Part shown: positions 12,332 to 21,955 of the stretch, in pieces | Numbering within the stretch: position 1 is the stretch's first letter | Layout of the letters: each line of letters begins with the position of its first letter | Source: Laburnicola sp. R22_1 | Lineage: Eukaryota > Ascomycota > Dothideomycetes > Pleosporales > Didymosphaeriaceae | Reading direction: 5' to 3' | Length of the DNA stretch: 64,000 nucleotides | Assembly (NCBI GenBank): GCA_014281115.1 | Contig: JACONQ010000007.1 | Coordinates: forward strand, 2,294,001-2,358,000 | Position numbers and translations under genes: made by a program | Notes under the pieces: model-generated | Database searches by the model: none | The model's input: only the letters and a program-made list of their open reading frames with translations | Told to the model about the DNA's origin: nothing

Positions 12332-15111
12332 ATGGCCCAGCTTCCCCGGCTGCCTCGCGAGGAATACACGGTAGGATGGCTATGCGCACTCCTGGTTGAG
12401 CTGGCGGCGGCGCAGGAGATGTTGGATGAAGAGCACCAAGATCTTGAGCACGACTTCGACGGCAACGACGAGAACCTGTACTCCCTGGGGTTGATTGCTG
12501 GGCACAATATCGCGATCGTGTGCCTGCTGGTGGGACGCATTGGCAACAACCCCGCGGCAGTCGTGGCGACGCAGATGAAGGCTACCTTCAAGGGAATTTG
12601 ATTCAGGCTGATGGTCGGCATTGGCGGAGGAGTGCCCAGCGCGGCGGCAGACATCCGGCTCGGGGATGTGGTGGTCAGCCAGCCAGACAAGACGTTCGGC
12701 GGCGTGGTGCAGTACGACGCTGGCAAGGCGACGGCGAGTGGATTCGCGCGGACGGGGTCACTCAACGCACCGCCGTAGGTGCTGCTCAGCGCAGTTGCGA
12801 AGGTGCGAGCGAACAAACTCCGGAATAGAAGCAAGCTATCCGAATACTTTGAAAGGCTTCATCATATGCCTGATTTTCAGCGCGAGGCGGCTGGGCCTGA
12901 TGTTCGTTTCAAGGCAGGCTACGACCATAAAGGAGGGCAAACCCGCGATGAGTGCAGTACAGACCAACAAGAAGGTCGGCAGCCGCGCAATAACCAAACG
13001 GCAACAATTCATTACGGAACAATCGCATCAGGAAACCAGGTGATGAAGAACGCGGCGGAGCGAGACAGGGTCAGCGCTGAGCTCGGTGGGGTGCTCTGCT
13101 TCGAGATGGAGGCGGCGGGCCTGATGAACAGCTTCCCCTGCCTTGTTGTCCGCGGCATCTGCGACTACGCGGACTCGCACAAGAACAAGAGATGGCAGCC
13201 TTTCGCGGCGGGAATCGCGGCGGCGTATGCAAAGGAGATGCTGTCCGTGATCCCGCCAGCCGACGTAGCGAAGACTCGGACAGCGGAAGAGGCGATTCAG
13301 AGCGCACGGAGTTAGTGTAGCCATTCTGTTTCCTATGTTGCAACATAGCTAATAATGCGATAGAGAAGGCAATCTACTCCATTCCATTCCTCCCCAACCG
13401 GTTCTTTGTCGGGCGGAAGAGTGAGCTCGACGTGCTGATGCAGAGGCTTATCGTCGACAGGGCGTGCTACAAGATGTCGATCGTCGGGCTCGGCGGGACG
13501 GGCAAGACATAGGTGGCGCTGCAGTTCGGGTACATGGTGAAAGAGCACTGGTCTGAGATCTCCATCTTCTGGATGCCTGCGCTGAGCATGGGGAGCTTCG
13601 AGCAAGCGTGCGCTGAAGTGGTACGACTGCTTGGCGTACCTAAGGCGGCTGATGGCGAGGATGATGTGAAAGAGCAGTTCCAGCGGCACCTGGGCACGGC
13701 GCAGGCAGGGAAGTGGCTGTTGATCGTGGACAACGCCGACGATGCAGATATTGTTTTCGGCAGTGCTCAATTGAGGGGCATTGTCGACTACTTGCCACGG
13801 AGCGAAGAGGGTGCGACCTTGTTCACCACACGCACGCTAGAAGTAGCAGGGGAGTTGACGGGCAGCAATGTGCTAGAGGTTGGGGCGATGGACCGACAAG
13901 ACGCAACTATATTTTTGACCAAATCGCTAATCAAGAAGGAGCTCCTTAGCGACAGTGTCGCCACAACGAACCTATTGGACGAGCTGGTGTGCCTGCCTCT
14001 GGCGATCGCACAGGCAGCCGCTTACCTCAATAGGAACAGGATATCTATCCGGGAGTACTTGCGGCTGCTAGAGAACACGGAGCTAGACCTTGTCGAGCTT
14101 ATGAGCAGAGAGTTCCGCGACGACACACGGTACAAAGGCACAGCGAACGCAGTAGCCACAACGTGGGTAGTGTCGTTTAGTCAGATCCGCGCACGCGATG
14201 AGGTAGCTGTGAACCTCCTGTCTTTTATGTTATGCATCGAGTGGAAAGCGATACCGCGGTCTATTCTGCTGAGCGTGCAGTCCGAAGTGCGGATGACAGA
14301 CGCTATTGGTACGCTCTGTGCATACTCTTTTCTAATAAGACGAGGGAACGAAGAGGAGTATGACATCCATCGACTGGTGCATCTGGCGACTCGGATCTGG
14401 GCCAGGCAGTACGGCGACACTAGAGGGGTGGCGGAGAAGGGCATCTGGCATGTAGCTGGCATTTTCCCCTCGGACGACTATGCGAACCGGACAAAATGGA
14501 GGGCATATCTGCCACACGCGCTGCGGCTGCTCGAGGGCAAGCAAGGCTCTTTGGCAGAAGAGAGGCCGGAGCTGTGTCTCTTGGTGGGACGATGTCTGCG
14601 GGTTGACGGGAGGATCCGGGAAGCAGTGAGATGGCTTGAGGAGTCGTGTGAACAAAGGAAGACACTCGACAAGAACGATTCGAAGCGGCTGCTGTCGCAG
14701 CACGAGCTCGCACGAGCATACCAGGCCAACGGACAGGTCAAGCAGGCGGTGGAGCTGCTGGAACGCGTTGTCGCGATACATATAGAAGTGCTCGCAGAAG
14801 ACCATCCCGATCGACTAGCGTCGCAGCACAACCTCGCACGAGCATACCAGGCCAACGGACAGGTCAAGCAGGCGGCGGAGCTGCTGGAACGCGTTGTCGC
14901 GATACGTACAGAAGTGCTCGCAGAAGACCATCCCGATCGACTAGCGTCGCAGCACGAGCTCGCGCGTGCATACTACGCCAACGGACGGATCGAGCAGGCG
15001 GTGGAGCTGCTAGAATATGTGGTTGGAATGAAACAGAGGGTCTACAGATCCGATCATCCATCCCGACTCGTATCTGAGAGCGTCCTAAAATCTTGGCAGC
15101 TTGTTTCATAG
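12332..15111 (+). pseudogene. NLR-like gene: nucleoside phosphorylase, NB-ARC, TPR domains
   Basis: Fungal NOD-like receptor architecture. Exon 1 (12332-13310) encodes a PNP/UDP-type phosphorylase effector domain with the standard Tyr-Thr-Val-Gly-Trp start, an Ile-His-Tyr-Gly-Thr-Ile-Ala-Ser-Gly block near 13005-13035, and Cys-Phe-Glu-Met-Glu-Ala-Ala-Gly near 13100. A 53-bp intron (13311-13363, donor GTTAGT, branch GCTAAT) leads in frame to Phe-Val-Gly-Arg and an NB-ARC domain with P-loop Gly-Leu-Gly-Gly-Thr-Gly-Lys-Thr at 13486-13509. Four 42-residue TPR units follow (14575-15078). Three stops kill it: TGA 12599 (was Arg), TAG 12776 (Gln) and TAG 13510 (Gln, directly after the P-loop). All fit C-to-T changes. 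Such proteins act in non-self recognition and cell death. This copy cannot make a full product unless stops are read through. Confidence 0.85.
14575..15078 (+). repeat. 126-bp TPR-coding tandem repeats
   Basis: Four head-to-tail 126-bp (42-codon) units encode the TPR superstructure of the NLR: 14575-14700, 14701-14826, 14827-14952 and 14953-15078. Units two and three differ at only about five of 126 bases by eye, while the outer two are more diverged. Fungal NLRs are known for internally homogenised repeats under concerted evolution and diversifying selection. The spread of identity here fits recent unit exchange before or during inactivation. Confidence 0.85.
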
Positions 15112-16914
15112 CCAAGCTAATGTTAAATGGACTTGTATTTGTCCTACCTTTTTCCGCCTATGCATTTTGCACGGGCATTGGCAGCCTACGATATTAGCAT
15201 TTCTGTGGGCTATCGTTAGAGCAGCAGTAAGAATCACAGCGCGGTACATTGCATCGCCACCATATGCAGAAATAGTGGCCGACACGCACCGACTACACGC
15301 TTTGTAGATGTTTCGAAATGTAGAGATAATATATAGGCAGAGGTAGATGTAGCCACAGCTTATAATATTACCACTTTCTAAGCCAAATGTACCGCCCCTA
15401 AAAGAGTTAATACTTAGTAAAACGCCTTTCTGTGCGTCGTGCGCTTAGAATTACCAAAGTGCACCGCTAGGCGGGCTTTGTGGGGAGGTGCATAAGGCGC
15501 TAAGACAAAAACAACTAGACAATTGCTATGTTAGCATACGTGATTCCGGGCTAGAAAATGTGGCGAGGAGATTGTGGCTGGAAATTTAAGTGGTTTAAGG
15601 TGTGCCGCCTTATAAACGGGCTTTGTAAGATACTATACTTACATAATACATAGAATGCTTCTAGCACTAACCAGAAACATAATAGCGTCAACTAGGTAGG
15701 TACCGATCGGCTAGATGAATTCGCACTCTACGGCTGCTATATGGCTAACTATATTTAGAAGTATAGTACACGGGCTCTCTTGTTTAGATATAGCTATTTT
15801 ATCCGTATCAGAAATAGTTATGCTTAATATTAGCGCTAGAGAGTATTAGGATCGATTTATGGTATAAAAGAGGCTCTCTACTAAAATAATAAGGAGGCGA
15901 CGACGTGGTCGTAATTTTTAATTATAAGGGGTCCCGATAGTTTACAAGTAGCTAATTTATATAATGCATAAAGAATTATATATAGAGAGATCTTTGTGCG
16001 AGGTCAAAAAAGCTACAAAAATAAAGTACCATTGATTTGTCCGATCTCGGGGGGCGTCCGGTTACGTAGGGATGGATGTTACTTTAACGTTAGCTATTAT
16101 CCCTTGTCTAATCGCGGACCAAGGCCTTCGGTAAGATTTCGGATGGTTACGGGGAGGGTACGGGCGAAGAACACCGTCGAAAGCCTCCCGACGTGACGAG
16201 ATGCTCTAGCCATATTAAGATGTTCTATGCTGTCTCTCCTCTCACACATCTCACAAGCTTCTACTTTGCAACGTCGCCGTATTCGCCCCACTAAAGACGG
16301 CCTATCGAGTTTCAGCCCTGAAGTGAGAACAAGTGTGATGTTCAATTAACTGCTGCAGGTCATGCAACTAAGTTACTTATAATCGCTAATTACTCCTCCT
16401 CATCTACCTAACGCCACTACAGGCAGTCGCCATGGTGGCGCCCCTGCTTGCCAGGCAGCACGTCCTATATCACGTGCCCTGTGATCCAACTTATCGTGAA
16501 CAGGTTAAATGATTAGAGGTACCTTGTCAACAAGCAACTCAACATTCATCGATTCTGCAGCGGTTATCTACATAGCATGTCAGCCTCCGACGAAGAGAAG
16601 TTTGATGTTGGTCATACTATTGAGTGGAATTTCAAGGGCACCTAAGTTATCAACCTTCTATAGAATCGTGATGCGAAAATCATGGCTTCTTACATTTATG
16701 ATGGGGAGACTCCGGAAGTCCGAAGCGTCCTGTCTCGCGACACCGTATGTCTCGCGACGCTGTGAAGGACATTATAATTACACTATAGCTCTGAGTAAAC
16801 TTTTCAAGGAGTTATAAAACATTTTAATTAATATCCTTTATTGTATTGTATTCAGTGCTCTTGCTCGTCTACTCTACTGAGAGAAATTTGTTCTTAGACC
16901 TATTTTTGGGCTGC
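15112..16914. other. No recognisable gene; repeat copy B at 15463-15497
   Basis: About 1.8 kb without a convincing frame. It contains the second copy of the 36-bp word seen upstream of the NLR (15463-15497) and, just before it, an imperfect inverted partner of 11990-12018. AT content rises between 15600 and 16000. No tRNA, rRNA or transposase remnant was recognised. Confidence 0.5.
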
Positions 16915-18171
16915 TTAGATCCGAGGGCTTGTAGTCTGATCGCTCATTGGCTCCGTCTGACAGGGGCATTTTTCCATCTCCTCCTTCGTTAAGCTTGTAC
17001 ACTTTTCGCCATAAAGCATAGGGTTCCTATCCTTTCTCTTCGAGGATCTATCAGTATCCGGATCGATTGACCCAAGCATCAGTTTTGGACCGAAGAAAGG
17101 CCCAGGACCGTAATCTAAGAGTAGATCTATGTCTAAAGGCATATGGTCGATGATATCCATCCCGCCACTCCTCTGATCGTCCAGTTTTTGCCACTGATGG
17201 CCACTTTTCCCCCTAGCAGTACAGAGTGAGATAAGCTGCATCGTGTAACGATCCTGTCGAACGGTTTTCCCAGCCTCTTCAACTAGCTTGATCAGGGGAA
17301 TGCACGTCGTAGCCATGTAGTGCCGAATGTTGTTGAAAATACTGCTAGGTATTTCATCTGGGAGAATATGAACTGCAATAGTCGGTACGGATCCTTCGGG
17401 GGCATCTAGACTGGTATAGGCGGCTCGAGCTTGGAGAAAAAATTGGGCCTGGAGTTTCGAGATACCTTCCGCCTCGATATCCGGCGCTTTTCCGAAGATC
17501 TGCGTCTTGTTTTCCAAAAATTTGTCGAGCTTCCATCCTCGGTTAAACCTGGACAAGGCTGCAACAAGCTCCGGCTCGATCTGACTTTTAGCATCCGCAT
17601 CGTCTAATCCTTTGCTATTTCGGATCCTCTCGATCACATAGTGAATCTCCTGTTCACTTGATTTGAGCGTCTTCCTTCGTTGCTGAGATTGCTCGTCCCC
17701 CTTGGCTCTAGGAAGGGGAAGAACGTCGTAGGGGCGTTGATCCCACATCCGGATCAGTTCTGATTTTGAGTCTGTAGCCAGCATGTCCTTGCAAAACTGC
17801 TTTTCTCTCTCGGCGTCAGCATCGGATTCTTCCTCCGATAGATAGTCCAAGCACTTGACCCAGACGGTCAGCCCCTGGATTGCCGCATACTGTTGTATGA
17901 TTTCCAAGATCAAGTCCTCAGCTCTTTGTTGGCGCTTGTTCAAGAGGTTGTTGTTGTTGACGTAGACTATATATCGGTAGCCGCGTGATTTCTCTCCATC
18001 AAGCTCCCATGGTCTCAAAACCCGGCAAGACATGTTGTGTTCCATCGGATAGGTTGGAGGTGGTATGTGGGACGGCATATAGCTGGTCTTATAGGAAGGG
18101 AAGCCTTGGTCGAATCTGGGCCGGCTCGCTCTAGCATCACCGCCTTGTGCTTTGGAGTAGCAGCTGCCCAT
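16915..18171 (-). CDS. Orphan 418-residue protein with N-myristoylation-type start
   Basis: A single uninterrupted frame from ATG 18171 to the stop at 16915. The N-terminus, Met-Gly-Ser-Cys-Tyr-Ser-Lys, fits the N-myristoyltransferase consensus (Gly2, Ser6) with a neighbouring Cys4 that could be palmitoylated, so a membrane-attached cytosolic protein is likely. The rest is hydrophilic, with no transmembrane segment and no family motif I recognise. An acidic segment (Ser-Glu-Glu-Glu-Ser-Asp-Ala-Asp-Ala-Glu) occurs near residue 112, and the tail is rich in Lys, Cys and Pro. It is intact beside heavily mutated genes and has ordinary codon use. A second orphan with this kind of start is encoded at 57839-59230. 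Function unknown. Confidence 0.7.
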   Translation of the reverse strand: MGSCYSKAQGGDARASRPRFDQGFPSYKTSYMPSHIPPPTYPMEHNMSCRVLRPWELDGEKSRGYRYIVYVNNNNLLNKRQQRAEDLILEIIQQYAAIQGLTVWVKCLDYLSEEESDADAEREKQFCKDMLATDSKSELIRMWDQRPYDVLPLPRAKGDEQSQQRRKTLKSSEQEIHYVIERIRNSKGLDDADAKSQIEPELVAALSRFNRGWKLDKFLENKTQIFGKAPDIEAEGISKLQAQFFLQARAAYTSLDAPEGSVPTIAVHILPDEIPSSIFNNIRHYMATTCIPLIKLVEEAGKTVRQDRYTMQLISLCTARGKSGHQWQKLDDQRSGGMDIIDHMPLDIDLLLDYGPGPFFGPKLMLGSIDPDTDRSSKRKDRNPMLYGEKCTSLTKEEMEKCPCQTEPMSDQTTSPRI

Positions 18172-19333
18172 TATAGTCTTGAATATGAGGTCGCTATAAG
18201 ATCTGTGGTGAGGTGTGAATTTGGTGTAGATGTTGTGTCCGTGATTGGTGCTGCAGAACTTAGGCCTGATATGAAGCTGCCCTGCGAAGAGGATGAAGAA
18301 AGTAGAGGATCCAGAGGGCGATGGAGGTTGTTCAAGTGAGGAACTGGGAGAGAGGAATGAGTTGATTCTGGAGCTCCACCGACAGTGAGAAGCTCCCTAT
18401 ATATACCCCAGTCGGACAGGGGTCTGACTGTATACAGAGCTCCGATTGGTTGAAAACCAGTAGCCTCAACAGAAGGACATATATATCCAAGAGACATTCC
18501 ACATTGTCTGGCGGAGGAGGGACCAAGGCAGAGCGCAAGGCACTGTGAGCTAAAATTTGCCACTTTGTTGTCTCCGTTTTGGGCCGGCGATATCAAGCTA
18601 AACGATTTCGATAGTACTGCATAACGATTTTTGCAACAGCGTCCCAGTTCTGGACCACCTTAGATCCACGGAACTTGTGCGGATGACGTGTCATTATCTC
18701 CGCATAGCATCGCAAGGCTGAATCCCATGGATAAGGCCATGGTTAAGTCCGAACTTGCATGGATGCCTGGGCTTAAAATGTCGTAGAGCTTGACGTCCAG
18801 GGAGGAAACATGCGGGGACGACATTAGGTCATTGCCTCGCTCCAGCCTCCTCGGACCCCAAAGCAGTCGTCGAGGAAGAACCCGTGAGTCAGTTAGAAAA
18901 TTTTGAAGCTGGCTGTACCAGCGTTCGCATGAACGAGGCTGTCCTACAAGCCTGACTTGTCTTCTTCTGCTGTCATCTGCCGCCTTCTGTGGCCAAAACG
19001 GGGTCTGCCTAACTAGGGCCCTAAACGGGCCCCACTCAGGTGAGCCCGGACATACCAACGTAATGGAATACGCATGAACCAAGGCTGTCACAGGCCCTTG
19101 TAGTGCATGATGAGCTTTGATATGGTCTGCAGCCAATTGAAGTTAACAACGCACCAGTGAGCTTGCACGGGTATAGCACAAGTTGGCACTGCGCCACACT
19201 AATCAGCCTAAGAGCAGTGCTCAACGAAGTACTTATAGCGGCTTATGCTCATAAACTAAATCATTCTTCCTCCATCATCCCAATTTCCTCAAAGAAAGCA
19301 TATTGTCACTCAGTTCGGCCATTATTTTCAACC
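18172..19333. other. Intergenic, no supported gene
   Basis: Region between the divergent orphan at 16915-18171 and the deoxyribosyltransferase-like pseudogene. It probably holds both promoters. A TATATATA-type stretch is present near 18402 and again near 18480 on the orphan's upstream side. Open frames of up to 158 codons exist on the minus strand (18660-19136) but show no motif or homologous feel. Confidence 0.45.
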
Positions 19334-19897
19334 ATGAAGTTCGCAGAAACCAATCAAGGAGAGCCTCTGTCTCCATACATGGGGGAAAAGCCGAAACCAA
19401 ATCCAGCATTCATACACTGCGGCCCTCTGGACGACGTAGACGTTGGCGACCGTGTACGAATCTTCCTTGGAGGCAGCATCAAGATGGGCAAAGCTCCCGA
19501 CTGGCAAGCCGCCTTTGCAGACAAAATCGCCTCTCTTCCTATTGCTGTATTTAACCCTCGCCGTATCTGTTGGGATGACAGCTTGGATCAAGATATTAAG
19601 AACAAGACCCTCCTTTATTAAATAGATTGGGAAATGACGAATCTCAACAAGGCTGATCTTATTATCCTCTATCTTCATCCCAACACAATCAGCCCCGTCT
19701 TACTAATGGAACTGGGCCGCTATTCCTAATCTGGAAATATAATTGTCTGCTGCCTGGAAGGATATAATCGCTATGGAAACGTCTAGTATTTGTGTGGGAA
19801 AGACAATGTTCTGTTGCTTGACGATTTTGACGAACTCGTTGAAACGGCGATTGTGAAGGTTGAGGAGATCTTAAAGAGAAAGAATCTGTCTGCATAG
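19334..19897 (+). pseudogene. Nucleoside 2-deoxyribosyltransferase-like gene, three stops
   Basis: Readable as one frame of about 187 codons from ATG 19334 to TAG 19895. It has the family's blocks: Ile-Phe-Leu-Gly-Gly-Ser-Ile-Lys-Met-Gly near 19460, Asn-Pro-Arg-Arg near 19553, Ile-Asp-Trp-Glu near 19622, Asn-Lys-Ala-Asp near 19645, and Leu-Leu-Met-Glu-Leu-Gly near 19700. These resemble nucleoside 2-deoxyribosyltransferase-type proteins that cleave or exchange N-glycosidic bonds. Three in-frame stops (TAA 19619, TAA near 19727, TAG near 19782) each fit a Gln codon changed C-to-T. The family is met in fungi as small stand-alone proteins, and its role is not established here. It sits 4 kb from a phosphorylase-type NLR. 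Confidence 0.7.
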
Positions 19898-20457
19898 AGA
19901 CATATGTGGTTGGCTGTCTCTGTCTATGTGTGTGATGGAGTTGGGTTGTTTGTAGCGGCGGTGCTGCGGCTGTACTACTTAACTTCAATTCTTTCGCTTG
20001 CTCGATTATTGACTTGTTCTTCGGGTACTGTTGTCACATGGGGATCGTCAGGATGATAGTTATAGATTATAGACTTGTTGATTCTTTATGAACTAGTTGC
20101 CCATTCTTCCTTAATTCAAATGCTAAGCCTGATACTTGCACCTAACGCCACATGATTAGACGCCTATAATGGTACTGGAAGTTCGTTTCTTCTGCCAAAT
20201 TAACTCGGTTTGAAGAATGTGAATTTAGGCGAAAGAGGTTAGAGTCCCCAGAGGTATTTCTAGGCTACCTATTATTAGGAGGGTCCTGTTTAGGGACCTA
20301 AAAGAGCTATTTTAGCGCTAGTGCTATTCATAGCATAGTTCCCATTATTGGACTCTTAGAGTAATATATATTGCTCTTACTATGGACTATGCCTTGGTAG
20401 CAATCAGTAGAATCTCCTATAAATATTCTAATTATATACCCTAGAGGCCACTCCTCA
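19898..20457. other. Intergenic, no gene seen
   Basis: AT-leaning spacer between the deoxyribosyltransferase-like pseudogene and the orphan at 20458. The stretch 20260-20450 contains TATAAATA-like words that could serve the downstream gene. No repeats or coding remnants were recognised. Confidence 0.4.
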
Positions 20458-21078
20458 ATGTCGTCGAACAATACGGACACTCCCAACACACGTCTTCTAT
20501 CTAAACAGGAACGCCATTACATGCTTTGGGACAATTTTTTCTCAAGTTATGAATGGCTTGAGGCAGTTGAAAGCGAACTTGAATTAAATCCCGTCCTTAT
20601 TGGGGCTGAGATTGGTGCGCTCCTTTCGACGAAAAGCTCGACAGACATAAACAACTCGGAACCTGCGTACGTAACCCTTCTTTTAGGCAATAACTCTGGA
20701 GATGTGGTATATATGAGAGATCTTTTTATGAACTCCCTAAAACCACATACATATATCGAGGGTGCTACTGAGATTACGTTTGATAGCGGTATTATTTTAA
20801 ACGTTGCCGACATCTTGTTCTCCCCTGAGATAGTACCCGCAAACACGCAGAAGCTACTGTTTGATGGAGGCACACTTCGTTCGACATATTTGTTCTGGAA
20901 GAGCGCTGACTTCGCACTCAGGGTGCTGGAACCACCCTTCATTTCACTAACCAAATCAAAAATTTCGGATGAATGGCTTTTAGTTGCACAGTTGGAGTCT
21001 CAGGATGGCTCCCAGACACTTGAACGGTGGTTTGAAGACTCCGAAGAGGTACACTCGACAGGCCGTGAATCAAGGTAG
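20458..21078 (+). CDS. Orphan 206-residue protein
   Basis: Open frame of 206 codons from ATG 20458 to TAG 21076, with no internal stop. It is acidic overall and rich in Ser, Asn and Glu. The C-terminal part (Trp-Leu-Leu-Val-Ala-Gln near residue 172) suggests a folded domain, and no signal peptide or membrane segment is apparent. I do not recognise a family. It is followed directly by the dispersed 52-bp repeats at 21111-21554. An opposing frame (20547-20954) is probably a shadow. It lies in a stretch where neighbours on both sides are damaged, so it may be intact by chance or may be a real small gene. Confidence 0.5.
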   Translation: MSSNNTDTPNTRLLSKQERHYMLWDNFFSSYEWLEAVESELELNPVLIGAEIGALLSTKSSTDINNSEPAYVTLLLGNNSGDVVYMRDLFMNSLKPHTYIEGATEITFDSGIILNVADILFSPEIVPANTQKLLFDGGTLRSTYLFWKSADFALRVLEPPFISLTKSKISDEWLLVAQLESQDGSQTLERWFEDSEEVHSTGRESR

Positions 21079-21110
21079 ATCTCGTAACAAAGAGATTTAA
21101 GTTAATTAAT

Positions 21111-21554
21111 GTCCGTCCCTGGGTCGCGAGACGCACCCTATCGCGAGGCAAAGCATAGGTACATCCAGATTAATGAAGCATCTTTCAATTTTTTAGTGCG
21201 CTGAATTGTTCGCTTCAACATAAAGATAAGGTCAATCCCGGGGTCGCGGGACGCACGGTGTTATGGGACAAAGCATAGGTACTTCGACTTTAGGAGACGA
21301 TGGTCTTTCCCAAAATGCTAATAGTTGCGGTAACGTTACCTATACTGGAATAATTTCTACACCTTCTTATAATACTTCTTACCCTGTTTGATCTGGAAAA
21401 TTACAATCATATTGACACTTTTTAACCTTGAGCGCGATGAGCCTTCTTTTCATGGCCAAACTAGTCCTTTCTATATACACCCACGACAAGGCTTTCGCTT
21501 AACGTCCCTCCCTAAGTCGCGCAAAACCCCCCGTACCGCAAAATATGCGAGGTA
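21111..21554 (+). repeat. Three dispersed direct repeats of ~52 bp
   Basis: Related words of about 52 bp occur at 21111-21162, 21231-21282 and 21503-21554. Copies one and two share GGGTCGCG, GACGCAC and CAAAGCATAGGTAC at the same spacing and lie 120 bp apart. Copy three is more decayed (GTCCCTCCCTAAGTCGCG). They are downstream of the 206-codon orphan and upstream of a pogo element. The origin is unknown. Confidence 0.7.
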
Positions 21555-21955
21555 CTTTGATGTTAAGCAAGAATAAGTCTACGCACACATCAAAATATTC
21601 TATGTCTTTCTAAGGAATGTGTACTTTAGCCACTTGTGCACATAGCGCAGCCTCCCTACTAATAAATTACATTTACATAGTTGCCTCCGCGCCTAATAGA
21701 CAAAGGTGCTTTCTTTCGTCGTATAAAGATGTCTCTCTGCTACAGCCGCACTACCTTGTTTGTGCTACTACGATGCGAAGGTACATGTCTTATATAAGCG
21801 TCAGAACCTTTTAACGATGTTGCGCGGTTATATTAGCCTTTTGCCTCGATATAGCGGGGACATTCATGCGTCCTTGCTACACTAATTAGTACTTCTGATT
21901 GAAGCGCGAACTATATCTAGCTAGCGCGAAATGGCTCTTACAGACTACCATATTT

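Noticed and set aside
18660..19136. 158-codon minus-strand frame
   Set aside because: No recognised domain, and no independent support such as splice sites or conservation visible in the window.
12332..21078. Secondary-metabolite gene cluster
   Set aside because: No polyketide synthase, NRPS, terpene synthase, P450 or transporter genes are present.
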